Shown piece after piece: positions 24,532 through 33,248 of a DNA stretch of 41,583 bases; the first letter of the stretch is position 1, and each line of letters begins with the position of its first letter. Source of the stretch: Azospirillum oleiclasticum (GTDB taxonomy: Bacteria > Pseudomonadota > Alphaproteobacteria > Azospirillales > Azospirillaceae); the NCBI RefSeq assembly GCF_013423485.1, contig NZ_JABFFR010000063.1, positions 1-41,583 of the forward strand, written 5' to 3'. The notes under the pieces were generated by a model. That model did no database searches. It saw only the letters and a list, made by a program, of their open reading frames with translations, and was not told the origin of the DNA. Both the position numbers and the translations under genes were made by a program.

Positions 24532-27075
24532 ATGGACAGAGCAACGCTGGACGACGGCATCAACGCCTACCGCCTGTTTCTCGGACGCTACCCCCGGACG
24601 GTCGAGGAGTTGCCGCCCGCCACCGGCAGCTCGATCGGCGAGCTGATCGCCGGGCTCGTCACCTCCGGGGAGTTCGCGGACGCCGTCATCGACCGGCTGG
24701 CGCAGGGACGCCCGACCCCGCACACCCTGCTGGCGGCGGAGCTGGACGACGGGCTCCAGCGCTGGGCGCTCGGGCGGCTGCCGATGTCCGCCGGGACCCG
24801 GGCGGCGTTGGGCGCCAGCCGGTCCTGGCGCTTCTGGCTGACGCGGCTGATGGGCGACGCGGGCTTCGTCGCGGCGCTGCCGGAGACCGCGCGCGCGTGG
24901 CTGTCGGACAGCGGCCCCCTGGCGAAACAGCCCCTGCCGGCCTTCAGCCCGGTGCGCCAGCTCGTCGGCGAGATCCGCTACGAGGGGGGCGGCCGCCTGG
25001 AGGGCTGGTGCGCCAACCTCAAGGACCCCGACGAGGTGGTGATCGTCGAGGTCTTCCTCGGCGACAGCTTCATCGGGGCCAAGCGCTGCAACGAGGCCGT
25101 GCCCGGCCTGGAGAAGCGCATCGGTGGCAGCGACCTGCACGGCTTCACCATCGCCATCCCGCATCAGCATCAGGACCGAATGGCGCGCGGGGCGACGCTG
25201 CGCGTGCTGGACGCCCAGTCCAAGCAGCCGGTCGCCCCGGAGCTCTACATCAAGGACAATCTTCCGGCCGCACTCGACGGGCTGTCCTGGCTGTCCGGTC
25301 AGGTGGGCCAGCTCCGCGAGGCGCTGGACCGCATCGAACGGCAGCTGCCGCCGGTGCTCGCCCGCGTCGCCCCGACGGTCGACGCCTACGAGCGCTTCAA
25401 GGCGCTGCGGATGCGCGCGCCGGCGGTGCCCGATGGGGACGCCGCACCCGCTGTGGCGGTGGTGCTGACCAGCCCGGAGATGGACCCGGTCGAACTCGGC
25501 CGGCTGCTGGCCGGGATCGAACGGCAGGGGCTGGACGACTGGACGCTCGTGGTGGTCGAGGAGGATCCCGACAGCAGCCCGCACGAGCGCGCCGCGATGC
25601 TCGCTCCGCTGACGGACGCCGGCCGGGTGGTCCGGACCACCGCCGCCGGATTGGCGGATGCGCTGCGCACCGACGAACGGCTGGTCCGGGCCGCCATCAC
25701 CATTCTGGTCGGCGGCATCGTCGTGCTGGAGGCGGACGCCCTGCGCCGCCTCGCCCGGGCCGCCGGGGCGGGGGTCGCGTACAGCGACCACGAGGTGCGG
25801 CTGGTGATGCCCGACGGGCGCGACGGCACGCTGATCCCGGTGTTCAAGCCGGGCTTCGATCCGCTGATGGCGCTGGCCTACGACTATGTGGGGCCGGTGA
25901 TCGCCGCGGCGACGCCGGCGCTGCTGCGGGCGCTCGACCTCGACCGCCGGGCGGCGCATGGGCAGGGGCTGGTGCTGGGGCTGCTGGACGCGGTGGGTGC
26001 GGCCGGCTTCACGCATCTGCCCGATGTGCTGTACACGGTGCGCCAGCCGGTCGGCTTCACCGCCGCCTCGCAGGTGCCGCGGCTGCTTCCGGGCGATCCG
26101 GCGGCGGTGGCCCGCTGGGCGGTGCGCAACGGGCTGGACGTCGCGGTGCGCACCACGCCGGTGACCAGCGCCTTCGGCAACGACGGGCCGCTGCTGTTCG
26201 AGCCCTGCACGGTGGAGGCGCGGGTCGCCACGCCGCCGCCGGCCAGCGTGATCGTCCCCACCCGCAACGCCCCGGCGCTGCTGCGCGGCTGCCTGGAGTC
26301 GCTGCTGCGGGTGCGGGCGCGCTACGGCGCGCCGGTGCAGATCATCGTCATCGACCACGAGAACGAGGATCCCGACGCGCTGGCGCTGATGGCGATGATG
26401 CGGCAGCGGCACGGCGTGATGGTCATGCCCTTTCGCGGGCCGTTCAACTGGTCGGTGATGAACGACCTCGCGGCGGAGGCGGCGTCCGGCGAACTGCTGG
26501 CCTTCGTCAACGACGACACCGTGGCGCTGGCGAAGGACTGGCTGCGCCGCGCCGCCGGCACGCTGGAATTGCCCGGGGTGGGCGCGGTGGGCGGGCGGCT
26601 GCTCTACGCCGACGGCCGCATCCAGCACGCCGGCGTCGTGGTCAGCCCGACCCAGGGGCCGGCGCACGAGGGCATCGGGCTGCCGGCGGGCGACGGCGGC
26701 TATCTCGGCCGCAACCGGGTGCTGCGCTCGGTGGCGGCGGTGACCGGGGCCTGCCTCGTCACCCCGCGCTCCGTGTTCCGCTCGGTCGGCGGCTTCGACC
26801 GGACGATGCCGGTGAACTGGAACGACATCGACTATTGCATGGCGGTGCGGCGGGCCGGGCTGCTGGTCGCCTACGACCCGGAGGTCTGCCTGTACCATTT
26901 CGAGTCCAAGACCCGCGGCTACCTGGTCGGCGAGGACGCGGCGCGCGCGATGACCAACGTGGTCGCCCAGATGGACAGCAAATGGCGCGACATGCTGGAG
27001 AGCGACCCGTTCCAGAACCGCGCCTTCAGCCGCTACGGCCAGCCCTTCACCCGCCTCGATCCCGGCGGCGGCTGA
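24532..27075 (+). CDS. GT2 family glycosyltransferase, multidomain
   Basis: This 847-residue protein starts at ATG 24532 with AGGAAA upstream. Residues 1-130 are helical; an early AYRLFLGRYPRTVEEL stretch resembles DUF4214-like N termini often found on bacterial glycosyltransferases. Residues about 145-245 form a beta module (GRLEGWCANLKDPDEVVIV) related to the N-terminal modules of the previous gene. A region at about 300-540 looks like a degenerate transferase fold (FKPGFDPLMALAYDYVGPVI). The catalytic GT-A domain is at about 565-800 with SVIVPTRNAPALLRGCLES, FVNDDTVALAKDW (DDT metal site), GGRLLYADGRIQHAGVVV and NWNDIDYCMAVRRAG. It shares architecture with the upstream gene and converges on the large minus-strand transferase, leaving 30 bases between stops. 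Confidence 0.87.
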   Translation: MDRATLDDGINAYRLFLGRYPRTVEELPPATGSSIGELIAGLVTSGEFADAVIDRLAQGRPTPHTLLAAELDDGLQRWALGRLPMSAGTRAALGASRSWRFWLTRLMGDAGFVAALPETARAWLSDSGPLAKQPLPAFSPVRQLVGEIRYEGGGRLEGWCANLKDPDEVVIVEVFLGDSFIGAKRCNEAVPGLEKRIGGSDLHGFTIAIPHQHQDRMARGATLRVLDAQSKQPVAPELYIKDNLPAALDGLSWLSGQVGQLREALDRIERQLPPVLARVAPTVDAYERFKALRMRAPAVPDGDAAPAVAVVLTSPEMDPVELGRLLAGIERQGLDDWTLVVVEEDPDSSPHERAAMLAPLTDAGRVVRTTAAGLADALRTDERLVRAAITILVGGIVVLEADALRRLARAAGAGVAYSDHEVRLVMPDGRDGTLIPVFKPGFDPLMALAYDYVGPVIAAATPALLRALDLDRRAAHGQGLVLGLLDAVGAAGFTHLPDVLYTVRQPVGFTAASQVPRLLPGDPAAVARWAVRNGLDVAVRTTPVTSAFGNDGPLLFEPCTVEARVATPPPASVIVPTRNAPALLRGCLESLLRVRARYGAPVQIIVIDHENEDPDALALMAMMRQRHGVMVMPFRGPFNWSVMNDLAAEAASGELLAFVNDDTVALAKDWLRRAAGTLELPGVGAVGGRLLYADGRIQHAGVVVSPTQGPAHEGIGLPAGDGGYLGRNRVLRSVAAVTGACLVTPRSVFRSVGGFDRTMPVNWNDIDYCMAVRRAGLLVAYDPEVCLYHFESKTRGYLVGEDAARAMTNVVAQMDSKWRDMLESDPFQNRAFSRYGQPFTRLDPGGG

Positions 27076-27105
27076 CGCGCCCCCACCGGGTCGGGACCAG
27101 CCGGA

Positions 27106-30100
27106 TCAGGACCAGCCGGGCACGGAGGGCTCGGCGGGCAGCGGGATGCGGGCGTCGCGGATGCCGCGGGCGACCGGACCCGTGCACAGGGCCGGCGCCA
27201 GCGCCGCCGCGCGCCGGACGCCGGTCGCTGTCAGCAGGTCCTTCAAGGCCTCGGTGTGATAGGGCAGGCGCAACCGCAGGCCCGTGACCCCGTCGCCGAT
27301 CACCAGCGCGCCATCCGGCCCGACCATCCCGAACAGGGCGGCCTCCTCCAGCGGCAGGACGCGGGCGGCGAGCCGGGCCTGGGCGATGGCATCGGCGCCG
27401 TCGCACAGGATCAGCACCGGCGACGTCTGCCGGGCGAGGCCGCGGGTCAGCCAGACCGCCAGCAGGCCGGCATCCTCCCCGTGCGATGCGCGCTCCACCT
27501 CCCAATCGAGGGGACCGGCGGCGGCGCGCGCCGACCATTCCTGCAGGCGACCGATCAGCGCGGTGCGCTCCGCCGGCGGGGTCGCCAGAAGCCGGTCCTG
27601 CACGGCGGGTCCGTGCAGATCGGGGTCGGGCACCGCGCCGGCCGCCAGCCCGATCGTCAGGAAATGCCGCAGCGCCTCCGCCGTCGGGCGGTCGGCGCCC
27701 AGATGGTGGCGGCCGTACCAGACGATGTCGAAGCCGGGGTGCGGGCGGTGGCCCCGCTCCGCTCCCTGGCGCACGAAATGCACCAGCGGACACAGCCCGG
27801 CATCCGCGTCGGGATGGGCGGAGCGGTAGGCCGTCGTGGAGAACCAGGGGTTCGGGTCCAGCCCCTGCCGCCAGCCCTCCTCCCGATAGTGCCGCAGCGC
27901 GTCGGCGGCGGAGACCGGCGTTCCGGAGCCGGCGGTGCGGTACCAGTCGGCATCGACCAGCGCCAGCAGAAGCGCCTCCTCCTCCCGCTCCGGCCGTACT
28001 CCGGCGGCGGCGCGTGGGGCGGCGGCACGCGGGGCTGCTGCTGCTGCCGGGCGATCGAGCGGCTCGTTGGGCACGGCACCGGTGCCGCGCCCGACGGTGA
28101 GGAAATGGATCAGCGCCTCGGCGGTCGGCTGCTCCGACCCCAGATAGCGGCGGCTGTACCAGACGATGTCGAAGGCCGGATGGGGCCGCCGCCCCTCCGC
28201 CGCACCGCGCTGCACGAAGTGCAGCAGCGGGCACAGCTTGGCCTCGGCCACGTCGGGATAGGCCGACAGGTAGCCCGAGGTGGAGAACCACGGGTTGGGG
28301 TCGCGCCGCTCGCGCCAGCCGTGATGCACGTAATGAACCGCCGGGGCGACACCGGCCGCCGCCACGTCGGGATAGGCACTGCGGTACCAGTCCTCGTCCA
28401 CCAGCACCACCAGCGGGTCGGGGTCCCCGAGATCACCCGCCGCCAGCCGCAGCAGGACCGCGGAGCGGTCCACCGGAGGAGCCGCGAGGAGCCGGCGGTG
28501 CACCTCCAGCCGGTCCAGCGCGGCGTTGGGGACCCGCCCCTCGAACCACCCGCAATAGAGGAAATGCGCGACCGGCGGGATGCCGGTGGCGGTCGCGTCC
28601 GGGTAGGCGCCGCGGTACCACGACTCATCGACCATGGTGCGCAGCCGGCGGTCCTGCTCCTGGCGTTCCTCCAGCAGGCGGGGCAGGGCCGCGTTGCGGT
28701 CCGCCACGGGCACCGCCGCCACCCGCTCGCGGACGCCGGGCCGGTCGAGCAGCGGGTTCGGCACCGCGCCGGCGGCCAGCCCCACTGTCAGGAAATGGCG
28801 CAGCGCCTCGGGCGTCGGCGGCCGGCTGCCGAGATAGCGTTCGCTGTACCACGCGACGTCGAAGATCGGGTGCGGGCGCCGGCCCTGCGCCGCCCCCTCG
28901 CCTACGAAATCCACCAGCGGGCAGATCCCCGCGTCGGCCACCGCGGGGTTGGCGGCCAGATAGAAGCGGGTGGAGAACCAGGGGTTGGGGTCGACCCCTC
29001 GCCGCCAGCCGTGCAACAGAAAATGTTCGGCTGCGTCCTCTTCCGGCGCCAGGGCCTCCGCGTGGGCGGCGCGGTACCAGCCGGCGTCCACCAGATGCCG
29101 CGGCTCCAGCGGCTCGGCCGGCGGCCAGACCGCGGCGGGCGGGGCGGCGACGGGTTCGGGGGCCGCCGGTTCGGGAGCCGGCGGCGCCTCGATCCCCAGG
29201 AAATCCTGGAGGAAACGCAGGAAGACCCCGCTGTTCCGCGCCCCGTCCCACCGCTCCTCGACGATCCGGCGGTTGACCGGGGCGGCGGCGTCCACCAGCG
29301 CGTCGTCGGTGGCCGCCCGCACCAGCGCGTCGGCCATGGCGCGGGTGTCGTGCGGCGACACGATGAAGCCGGTGCGGTCGCGGATCCACTCGTCGGCGCA
29401 GGAGGAGCTTCCCTTGATCGGGAAGGCGCCCACGGCCATGGATTCCAGCAGTGTGGTGGAGATGCCGTCGGAGATGCCGAGCCCGATCGCCACCCGCGCC
29501 CGGCCCAGCCGCCGGATCGACTCCAGATAGGTGGGCAGGTAGGGCTCGCACGCGATGTCAAGCCCGTCGCGCTCCCGCATGATCCGGACCATCTCCGCCA
29601 CCTCCGGCCCCGCCAGCATCACCCGGATGCGGAAGCCGTCCAGCGCCGGGGCCGCCAGATGCACCGCGGCCAGGATGTGCAGGCCGCGGCCGGACCAGCC
29701 GTGATAGCCCTTCACATGGATCTCGCGCCGGCGGGACGGCGGCTCGAAGCTGTCGAGCGGCGGGAAGCCGGCGAAGTCGATGCCGCCGGAAGCCGGCATG
29801 GTCGGGCCGACCGGCCCCGCGAACCCCATCGCGCGCACGATCCCCACATCGCGCTCGCACTCGGCCAGATAGGCGTCGATGGAGCGGGCGATGCGGGCGA
29901 GGCGATCCTGGTGGGCGGCGAGCTTGCGGTACAGGTAGATGTCGCTGCCCCAGTTCGACAGCAGCCAGGGCGGCATCGCCCGCCCCAGCACGTCCTTGGC
30001 CCCCAGCGTCATGTAGCCGGCGAACTGCACCTCCATGGAATGCACGGCGACCGGGGCGAAGCGCCGGACCGCGGCCACCACATGCGCCGGGCTGGCCAGC

Positions 30101-31695
30101 CGGAGCGAGGAAGCGAAGCTGGGAACGAAGGCCTGGTAGCCGATGCCGCGCTCCACCGCGGCGATCTCGTCCTCATCCACGCTGTCGAGGTCGAAGCAGC
30201 CCAGTTCGCCCGGCGCCATGCCGTCGAGGTTGGCGGCGTCGCGCACCGTGCGCACGGCGCGGAAATCCTCCGACAGCGGCAGCCGTACGGTCGGGCACAG
30301 CACGAAGCGGAAGCCGCTGCGCGTCACCATGTTCATCCAGCGCGCGGTGTGGACGCTGCTGCCGAAGGCGACGACGAGGATCACCGGCGGGCGGCCGGCC
30401 GCCGGCATGTCCGTGTTGTCATGCGGTGTCCGCGGCACGGCGGCGAGCAACGCCCCCGCGATCGCCGAGGCCAGATGCCGGTCGGTCAGCGTTGCGTCGA
30501 ACAGGCGGCGCCCGGCCGCCGCCACCCTGGCATAGGCATCCGGATCGCGGAGAATGCCCGCCAGCATGCCGCCAAGCTCGTCCGGGTCCATGGAATGCCA
30601 GGTGAAGGCGGCATCCTCCCGGGCGAGGAATTTGGCAGGGGAGGCGTAGCGTGGCCCATGGAACAGGACCGGCCGGCCCAACGCCAGATAGGTGGTCAGC
30701 TTCGACGGGAAGCAGAGCGTGGCCTCTTCCCGGAACGGCTCCCCGAAGCGGTAGGGGCAGTACACCAGATCCATGTCCTGCAACGCGCCGATCAGATCCG
30801 GCGTCGGCAGCCAGCGCCGGCAGACGACATGGCCGAGCGCGATCAGGTCTGCGGCGATGGGATCCCTGGTGAAGGCGTGGATCTCGATCGTCCGGCCATC
30901 GACCCGCCACTCGATTTGGTCCAGCGCGCGCGTCAGCGCGTACCATTCGTCGCGCGCGTAGATCTGCCCGGCCACGGCGATCCGGAACGGCCGCTGCCCG
31001 GAGGGAAAGGCTGCCGGCGGCCGGGCCAGCTCTTGCGACAGGGACGGCACCACCGCGAAGGACGGCGTTCCGTGGCGCTCCTGATAGAGCTCCGCCATCG
31101 CCCACGACGCGGCGGCGACGGCCGAAGCGCCGCGGATGACCGCGTCATACTGGTCCAGGAGCTCGGCCGTCGTCGTCGGATCGACGCCGTGGGCGCGCAG
31201 CCAGTTGGTGGGGGGGTCCATGACCTGCACGGTCATCGGCAGCGACGTGACCCGCTGGAGCTGGTGGGCCACGCGGATCAGGGTCTGCCCTTCCAGCAGC
31301 ACCCAGAGCGATGTGGCGCCGATCGCCTTCAGCTTCGCCACGAGTTGCGGGACGATCACCGTGTCGACGGTGGCCGCCGCGCCCAGCTCCCGTTCGCGCA
31401 CGGCGCCGGTGGTGAGGACCGTCGGATCGTGGAACTCGTGGGGCTTGGACAGCCGCTCGATGCGCATGGACGCCGCCGCCCGCGGCGTGACCTCCGGCTT
31501 CAGCTCCGGATTGAGGATGACGACCGCGTGCCGCACGCCGTAATCGATGGACGCGAGGATCTGGTCGAGGAATATCCCGCCGCTGTAGTTGGCGCAGGGC
31601 GGGATGTCGGTGATCAGCACGGTGCCGGCGAACCGGTCGCGGTCGATGGGCGGCATGGTCGGGCTTTGGGGCGGGGGCGTCGTCGCTGCGGTCAT
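27106..31695 (-). CDS. Giant glycosyltransferase: two GT-B-like regions plus WY-type repeats
   Basis: This 1529-residue protein is the last gene of the polysaccharide operon. The start is ATG 31695 (MTAATTPPPQSPTMPP), 19 bases after the upstream stop. Residues about 20-410 form one GT4-like region (RPFRIAVAGQIYARDEWYAL, YCPYRFGEPFREEATLCFPS). Residues about 437-835 form a second (VILVVAFGSSVHTARWMNMV, IGLGISDGISTTLLESMAVG). Residues about 866-1360 contain four blocks built from roughly 40-residue units with the pattern W-Y-x3-Y-P-D ... P-x2-H-F/Y ... G-W/A-x-x-G-R-D/P-x-P, e.g. DEDWYRSAYPDVAAAG and HHGWRERRDPNPWFST. A final region of about 160 residues is unrecognised. The repeats may bind glycan or scaffold other transferases; this is inferred. 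The linkage made is unknown. Confidence 0.85.
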   Translation of the reverse strand: MTAATTPPPQSPTMPPIDRDRFAGTVLITDIPPCANYSGGIFLDQILASIDYGVRHAVVILNPELKPEVTPRAAASMRIERLSKPHEFHDPTVLTTGAVRERELGAAATVDTVIVPQLVAKLKAIGATSLWVLLEGQTLIRVAHQLQRVTSLPMTVQVMDPPTNWLRAHGVDPTTTAELLDQYDAVIRGASAVAAASWAMAELYQERHGTPSFAVVPSLSQELARPPAAFPSGQRPFRIAVAGQIYARDEWYALTRALDQIEWRVDGRTIEIHAFTRDPIAADLIALGHVVCRRWLPTPDLIGALQDMDLVYCPYRFGEPFREEATLCFPSKLTTYLALGRPVLFHGPRYASPAKFLAREDAAFTWHSMDPDELGGMLAGILRDPDAYARVAAAGRRLFDATLTDRHLASAIAGALLAAVPRTPHDNTDMPAAGRPPVILVVAFGSSVHTARWMNMVTRSGFRFVLCPTVRLPLSEDFRAVRTVRDAANLDGMAPGELGCFDLDSVDEDEIAAVERGIGYQAFVPSFASSLRLASPAHVVAAVRRFAPVAVHSMEVQFAGYMTLGAKDVLGRAMPPWLLSNWGSDIYLYRKLAAHQDRLARIARSIDAYLAECERDVGIVRAMGFAGPVGPTMPASGGIDFAGFPPLDSFEPPSRRREIHVKGYHGWSGRGLHILAAVHLAAPALDGFRIRVMLAGPEVAEMVRIMRERDGLDIACEPYLPTYLESIRRLGRARVAIGLGISDGISTTLLESMAVGAFPIKGSSSCADEWIRDRTGFIVSPHDTRAMADALVRAATDDALVDAAAPVNRRIVEERWDGARNSGVFLRFLQDFLGIEAPPAPEPAAPEPVAAPPAAVWPPAEPLEPRHLVDAGWYRAAHAEALAPEEDAAEHFLLHGWRRGVDPNPWFSTRFYLAANPAVADAGICPLVDFVGEGAAQGRRPHPIFDVAWYSERYLGSRPPTPEALRHFLTVGLAAGAVPNPLLDRPGVRERVAAVPVADRNAALPRLLEERQEQDRRLRTMVDESWYRGAYPDATATGIPPVAHFLYCGWFEGRVPNAALDRLEVHRRLLAAPPVDRSAVLLRLAAGDLGDPDPLVVLVDEDWYRSAYPDVAAAGVAPAVHYVHHGWRERRDPNPWFSTSGYLSAYPDVAEAKLCPLLHFVQRGAAEGRRPHPAFDIVWYSRRYLGSEQPTAEALIHFLTVGRGTGAVPNEPLDRPAAAAAPRAAAPRAAAGVRPEREEEALLLALVDADWYRTAGSGTPVSAADALRHYREEGWRQGLDPNPWFSTTAYRSAHPDADAGLCPLVHFVRQGAERGHRPHPGFDIVWYGRHHLGADRPTAEALRHFLTIGLAAGAVPDPDLHGPAVQDRLLATPPAERTALIGRLQEWSARAAAGPLDWEVERASHGEDAGLLAVWLTRGLARQTSPVLILCDGADAIAQARLAARVLPLEEAALFGMVGPDGALVIGDGVTGLRLRLPYHTEALKDLLTATGVRRAAALAPALCTGPVARGIRDARIPLPAEPSVPGWS
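27610..29100 (-). repeat. Tandem WY/YPD repeat blocks in the giant glycosyltransferase
   Basis: Three blocks of about 115 residues, each made of three related units, lie near 28740-29100, 28050-28410 and 27610-27975. A single partial unit lies near 28500-28635. Conserved landmarks per block are DxxWYR, DPNPWFST, CPLxxFV, GxRPHPxFDxxWY and PTxEALxHFLTxG. Blocks are similar enough at DNA level to be prone to recombination. Confidence 0.8.
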
Positions 31696-31714
31696 GGCGG
31701 GTTCGGGCGGCGGA

Positions 31715-32179
31715 TCAGCGGACCGGGCCGGCGCGGCCCCGCAGGGCACGGCCGATCGCGGCGGCGAACCGCCGGGGGTCGAATGCGGCGTCCGGCTCGC
31801 CCGGTGGCGGCGGAAGGGCGTCGGCGGGATCCGGGTACTGGATGGCGGCCAGCACCGGGATGCCGCGCCGCCGCGCCTCCTCCAGCCGCATATGGCGGGC
31901 GTGGCGGAACGCGGCACCGGCGTAGAGACCGGCGCCCTCCAGCGGGGAGCCGCGCTCCTCCTCGTCGCCCGGCCGCCGTATCTCGACGGCGATGCCCTCG
32001 TCCCAGGCCAGCGCCTCGGCGGCCAGCAGCACGTTGTCGTCGGTGACGTCGATCATCCGGATGGCGACGCCGGCGCTCCAGCCGCCGGCGAAGGTCAGGG
32101 CGGACAGGGTGAACAGCGCCCGACCCTCCATCCCCTCCGTCCCGTCCAGCGCCAGGATGACGGGCCGGCCGGTCAGCAC
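31715..32179 (-). CDS. Unknown protein (154 aa) in the polysaccharide operon
   Basis: I do not recognise this protein. The GTG start at 32179 overlaps the stop of the upstream dehydratase (GTGCTGA, 7-base overlap), and the stop lies 19 bases before the giant transferase, so it is embedded in the operon. The frame is open far upstream, but that part is a shadow of the dehydratase gene. The N terminus (RPVILALDGTEGMEGRALFT) has a hydrophobic beta strand. The C-terminal half (GAGLYAGAAFRHARHMRLEE, then RRRGIPVLAAIQYPD) faintly recalls the nucleotide-sugar-binding end of GT-B transferases (glycine loop, gene-end FDPRRFAAAIGRAL). It could be a degenerate transferase fragment or a small regulator. 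There is no signal peptide or membrane segment. Confidence 0.7.
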   Translation of the reverse strand: MLTGRPVILALDGTEGMEGRALFTLSALTFAGGWSAGVAIRMIDVTDDNVLLAAEALAWDEGIAVEIRRPGDEEERGSPLEGAGLYAGAAFRHARHMRLEEARRRGIPVLAAIQYPDPADALPPPPGEPDAAFDPRRFAAAIGRALRGRAGPVR

Positions 32180-33237
32180 AGCAGCTCCATCTCCGGCGAG
32201 CCGGCCGATGCCGCGAGCAGCCCGCGCCGGTCGAGCAACGCCCGCAGGCTCTCGAAATCCATCGGGCTGGTGCCGGAGGTGTATTCCCAGTAATCGCCGG
32301 TCTGCGGGGGCCGCGCCGCGGCGATCTCCGGCAGCAGGGAATGGATGGCGTAGTAGTTGCCGCGGCGCTCGGTGCGCACGCTCTCCTCGGCGGAGACCAG
32401 CACCTCGTGGATCTTCTCGCCAGGGCGGATGCCGGTGACGACGGTTTCGATGGGGCGGTCGCCGATCATGGCGCGGGCGAGGTCGGTGATGCGCGCCGCG
32501 GGGATTTCCGGCACCCAGGTCTCGGCCGGGCGTCCGGACGCGATCGCGGCGACGATGGTATCGACCGCTTCCGGCAGGCTCAGCAGGAAACGGGTCATCC
32601 GCTCGTCGGTGATGGTCACCGGCCCACCGGCCTGGATCTGCTGGCGGAACAGCGGCACCACCGACCCGCGGGAGGCCAGCACGTTGCCGTAGCGCACGAT
32701 CAGGATGCGGGTGTCGGGCAGGGCGAGCTGGGCGCTGATCAGCAGCCGCTCCTGGAGCGCCTTGGTCATGCCCATGACGTTGACCGGCGCCACCGCCTTG
32801 TCGGTGGACACGCCGACCAGCGTCTCGACCGGCAGGCGCAGGTTGCGGATCGCGTTGACGATGTTCTCCGGCCCCAGGATGTTGGTCTGCACCGCCTGCA
32901 TGGGAAAATACTCGCAGGCCGGCACCTGCTTCAGGGCGGCGGCGTTGACCACGATGTCGACGTCCTGGAGGGCCGCCGCCACGCTGTTGTAATCGCGCAC
33001 GTCGCCGATGCGGAACTGCAGCGTGCGCCGGAAATTCTCGTAGACCACCTCGTCCGTGGGCGAGCGGAGGTTGTGGTAGTCCACGCGCATCTGGTGCTGC
33101 TTGGCCTCGTCGCGCGACATCACGACGATGCGGTCGGGCCGGCCGGCCTCGCCGGCAAGCAGCTTGCCGACCAGGACCTTGCCCAGCGAGCCGGTGCCGC
33201 CGATGACCAGGATGCGTTTGCCGTCGAAGATCGCCAT
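32173..33237 (-). CDS. UDP-GlcNAc 4,6-dehydratase, CapE/WbvB (inverting) class
   Basis: This 354-residue cytoplasmic SDR enzyme starts at ATG 33237, 11 bases after the preceding transferase stop. The NAD-binding loop is GGTGSLGKVLVG. NAAALKQVPACEYFPMQAV and STDKAVAPVNVMGMTKALQE are diagnostic of the Polysaccharide_synt_2 group, in which Met replaces the usual catalytic Tyr in MxxxK. GEKIHEVLVSAEE and the C-terminal MDFESLRALL also fit. PseB and FlaA1 are relatives, but the company of an RmlD-like reductase and a CapG/WbvD-like 2-epimerase in the same operon favours the pathway UDP-GlcNAc to UDP-6-deoxy-L-hexosamine (L-RhaNAc/L-QuiNAc, or L-FucNAc). Confidence 0.9.
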   Translation of the reverse strand: MAIFDGKRILVIGGTGSLGKVLVGKLLAGEAGRPDRIVVMSRDEAKQHQMRVDYHNLRSPTDEVVYENFRRTLQFRIGDVRDYNSVAAALQDVDIVVNAAALKQVPACEYFPMQAVQTNILGPENIVNAIRNLRLPVETLVGVSTDKAVAPVNVMGMTKALQERLLISAQLALPDTRILIVRYGNVLASRGSVVPLFRQQIQAGGPVTITDERMTRFLLSLPEAVDTIVAAIASGRPAETWVPEIPAARITDLARAMIGDRPIETVVTGIRPGEKIHEVLVSAEESVRTERRGNYYAIHSLLPEIAAARPPQTGDYWEYTSGTSPMDFESLRALLDRRGLLAASAGSPEMELLC

Positions 33238-33248
33238 GAACGGGCCTT

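Noticed and set aside
27256..32046. A very long open frame on the plus strand opposite the giant glycosyltransferase
   Set aside because: Long antisense frames are expected in DNA of this GC content; the plus-strand product is low-complexity and has no domains, whereas the minus strand encodes clear transferase motifs.
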